Under the pieces are notes generated by a model, which ran no database searches, was not told the origin of the DNA, and saw only the letters and a list, made by a program, of their open reading frames with translations. Of a DNA stretch of 64,000 bases, positions 62,402 to 64,000 are shown piece after piece; position 1 is the stretch's first letter; each line of letters opens with the position of its first letter. The translations under genes and the position numbers were made by a program. The DNA lies in NCBI RefSeq assembly GCF_000685095.1, contig NZ_BAYE01000015.1:62001-126000 (forward strand). Direction: 5' to 3'. This stretch comes from Paraburkholderia caledonica NBRC 102488. GTDB lineage: Bacteria > Pseudomonadota > Gammaproteobacteria > Burkholderiales > Burkholderiaceae.

Positions 62402-63844
62402 TCACGCCCGCTTGCGCTCGCCGGATGCGGCAGCGCTTTCCATCGCGCGCTGCAAGACCTCGTACACTTTCGGCCGGTTGCATTGCGAGACGTTAAAGCG
62501 CAGGTAACCGGCCGCCGATTGCGAGACGCTGAATACATTGCCCGGTGCGAACACGACATCTGCGCCTAGCGCATGGCGCGCGATGTCGGCGGCGTCGAGC
62601 GAATCGGGCAAACGCGCCCACACGAACATGCCCGCACGCGGCTGCGTCCATACGTCGAGGCCCGCGTAGTTCAGGCGGCGCATGGTTTCGCCCATCGCGT
62701 CCGCGAGCTTCGCGCGCATCGACTCGAGATGACGCCGGTAAGTACCGTCCACCAGCAACCGATGCACGACGCTTGCCGTAAGTTGCCCATTGCCGAACGA
62801 CGTGGCGAGTTTCAGGTCGATCAGCGGCTCGATCCATTCGGTGCGCGCGGCGATGTAGCCGCAACGCGCCGCCGCGGAAAGCGTCTTCGAAAAGCTGCCG
62901 ATCGACACCACGCGCGTGAGCCCGTCGAAGGCGGCAAGCCGCGGCGCGGCTTCGTCTTCGAAGTCCGCGAAGATATCGTCCTCGACGATGATCAGTCCGT
63001 GTTCGCCGGCGAGCTTGAGCAGCCGATGCGCGACCGCCGGCGCGAGCGTCGCGCCGGTGGGGTTATGAATCGCGGAATTCGTCACATAAAGCCGCGGACG
63101 ATGCTCGACCAGCGCCCGCTCGAAGGCTGCGAGGTCCGGGCCCGACGGCGTATAAGGCACGCCGACGATGCGCGCGCGATGCGCCCGCAACAACGCCTGG
63201 AAGTTGAAATAGCACGGGTCGTCGATCAGAACCGTGTCTCCCGGTTCGAGCAGAAAACGGCACACGAGGTCGAGCGCGTGCGTGCCGCCGTCGGTGAGGA
63301 CGATCTGTTCAGGCGGCGCTTCCACGCCGTGCTGCGCGAGCCGCCAGGCAAGCTGCTGACGCAGCGCGGGCAGGCCATACGGGTTCGCGTAGTCGGCGAG
63401 CGGCGACTGCGGATCGCGCGCTATGGCCCGCAACGCACGACGCACGCCGTCCTCTGGCAGCCAGGACGCCGGCATCCAGCCGCAACCCGGCTTCAGCACC
63501 TTGGAGCCGGGTTGTAGCGACTGGCGAGTGAGCCACAGCGGATCGACCTCGCGGTCGAGGCGCGGCCCGAGATCGGCAAGCGCAAGCGGCGGCGCATGAC
63601 CTGACACGAAAAATCCCGAGCCGCGCCGGGCCACGATCGCGCCTTCGGCAACGAGCCGGTCATACGCCTCCACCACCGTCGACTTCGACACACCGAGCGT
63701 TTCAGTCATGACGCGGATCGACGGCACGCGCGCGCCGGGCATCAGCGAGCGGCTCGCAATGCGTTCGCGCAAATTGTCCATGACGATGCCCACGCGTGTT
63801 CCTTGCGGTTTGCCGAGTTCTCGCATCTGCCCACCTTGCTCCAT
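62402..63844 (-). CDS. MocR-type GntR/aminotransferase regulator
   Basis: This protein of about 480 residues has an N-terminal winged helix (VPSIRVMTETLGVSKSTVVE) and a fold-I aminotransferase domain: HNPTG (260-264), Asp289/Asp290, PLP-lysine Lys320 (SIGSFSKTLSAAARCGY). MocR regulators bind PLP or an amino-acid adduct and control neighbouring metabolic or transport genes. The start is ATG 63844 or the ATG at 63826; TGTAC repeats lie immediately upstream. Divergent from a transporter gene truncated by the window end, its probable target. Confidence 0.92.
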   Translation of the reverse strand: MEQGGQMRELGKPQGTRVGIVMDNLRERIASRSLMPGARVPSIRVMTETLGVSKSTVVEAYDRLVAEGAIVARRGSGFFVSGHAPPLALADLGPRLDREVDPLWLTRQSLQPGSKVLKPGCGWMPASWLPEDGVRRALRAIARDPQSPLADYANPYGLPALRQQLAWRLAQHGVEAPPEQIVLTDGGTHALDLVCRFLLEPGDTVLIDDPCYFNFQALLRAHRARIVGVPYTPSGPDLAAFERALVEHRPRLYVTNSAIHNPTGATLAPAVAHRLLKLAGEHGLIIVEDDIFADFEDEAAPRLAAFDGLTRVVSIGSFSKTLSAAARCGYIAARTEWIEPLIDLKLATSFGNGQLTASVVHRLLVDGTYRRHLESMRAKLADAMGETMRRLNYAGLDVWTQPRAGMFVWARLPDSLDAADIARHALGADVVFAPGNVFSVSQSAAGYLRFNVSQCNRPKVYEVLQRAMESAAASGERKRA

Positions 63845-63888
63845 CTGTACTGCTCCTTCGTCGGTACAGTTTGCACGAATTGTACTGA
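63845..63888. promoter_or_regulatory. candidate MocR operator (TGTAC repeats)
   Basis: CTGTAC (63845-63850) and GTACAG (63864-63869) are an exact inverted pair; a third copy TTGTACTGA follows at 63880-63888. Three such half-sites in the divergent promoter suit a MocR dimer. Confidence 0.6.
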
Positions 63889-63958
63889 TCCGTAGCTTAA
63901 CCTTTTCGCGATGAAAGCGGATGCTATACGCTTCATTCCAATACGCGTGGACCTCTAG

Positions 63959-64000
63959 ATGGAGAAGACAACGAATGGCTGGCTGAGCGGGCTCATAGGC
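63959..64000 (+). CDS. DMT (EamA) transporter start, truncated by window
   Basis: Only the first 14 residues are visible (MEKTTNGWLSGLIG). This resembles the opening of EamA/DMT permeases, which are common targets of MocR regulators. Low confidence because of the short stretch. Confidence 0.4.
   Translation, partial: MEKTTNGWLSGLIG

Noticed and set aside
1..64000. tRNA, rRNA, CRISPR array, insertion sequence or prophage
   Set aside because: No matching tRNA T-loop pattern, array spacing, transposase or phage structural motif was found by eye; a computed scan would be needed to exclude weak cases.

Overview
The window is high-GC chromosomal DNA from a Burkholderiaceae bacterium, most likely Paraburkholderia or a close relative. 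That assignment is an inference from the gene families: a DUF3331 protein, Burkholderia-type porins and transporters, and a type VI secretion locus laid out like the Burkholderia T6SS-1 cluster. No rRNA, tRNA, CRISPR array, insertion sequence or phage gene was found.

Layout. 1-7.0 kb holds envelope and metabolic genes: a LysM lipoprotein cut by the window edge, a DUF3465-like protein, a small membrane protein, a porin, an OpgC-like acyltransferase, a secreted esterase and an AI-2E-family permease. 7.4-20.1 kb holds a DUF3331 protein, a B12-dependent ribonucleotide reductase (nrdJ), a periplasmic binding protein/histidine kinase pair, a 2-hydroxyacid dehydrogenase, a decayed GGDEF gene, AraC/alcohol dehydrogenase/LysR genes and a nucleoside hydrolase lipoprotein.

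20.1-42.3 kb is a complete structural T6SS locus in three main transcription units. The first, on the + strand, is tagX, tssM, tagF and an OmpA/BON protein. The second, on the - strand, is tagM, tssB, tssC, hcp, tssE, tssF, tssG, tssH and tssA. The third, on the + strand, is tssJ, tssK and tssL. Twelve core Tss components plus accessories are present, but no VgrG, PAAR or effector/immunity pair, so the spike and cargo must be encoded elsewhere. Hairpins punctuate the locus: bidirectional terminators at both convergent ends and stem-loops on both sides of hcp.

42.4-64 kb is a mosaic: zwf; an oxidoreductase group (ornithine cyclodeaminase-like protein, Cys-rich protein, C39-like peptidase, DAO-type flavoprotein); a hipBA toxin-antitoxin pair with a palindrome-rich operator; and a signalling group (BetR-HTH/receiver protein, hybrid kinase, a kinase-coupled molybdopterin-fold protein lacking the expected catalytic Cys). 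These are followed by a PRTase-HAD fusion, a NERD-nuclease/UvrD-like helicase, GST, zur, a receiver protein, a decayed TetR/MFS efflux pair, a zinc-ribbon membrane protein with a TAXI solute-binding protein, and a MocR regulator divergent from a transporter.

The most interesting leads are the signalling triad at 49.9-53.2 kb, the four-Cys tail of the T6SS-linked membrane protein at 20.1 kb, the RNA hairpins around hcp, and the C39-like/oxidoreductase neighbourhood. I did not find a system I could call wholly new with confidence.
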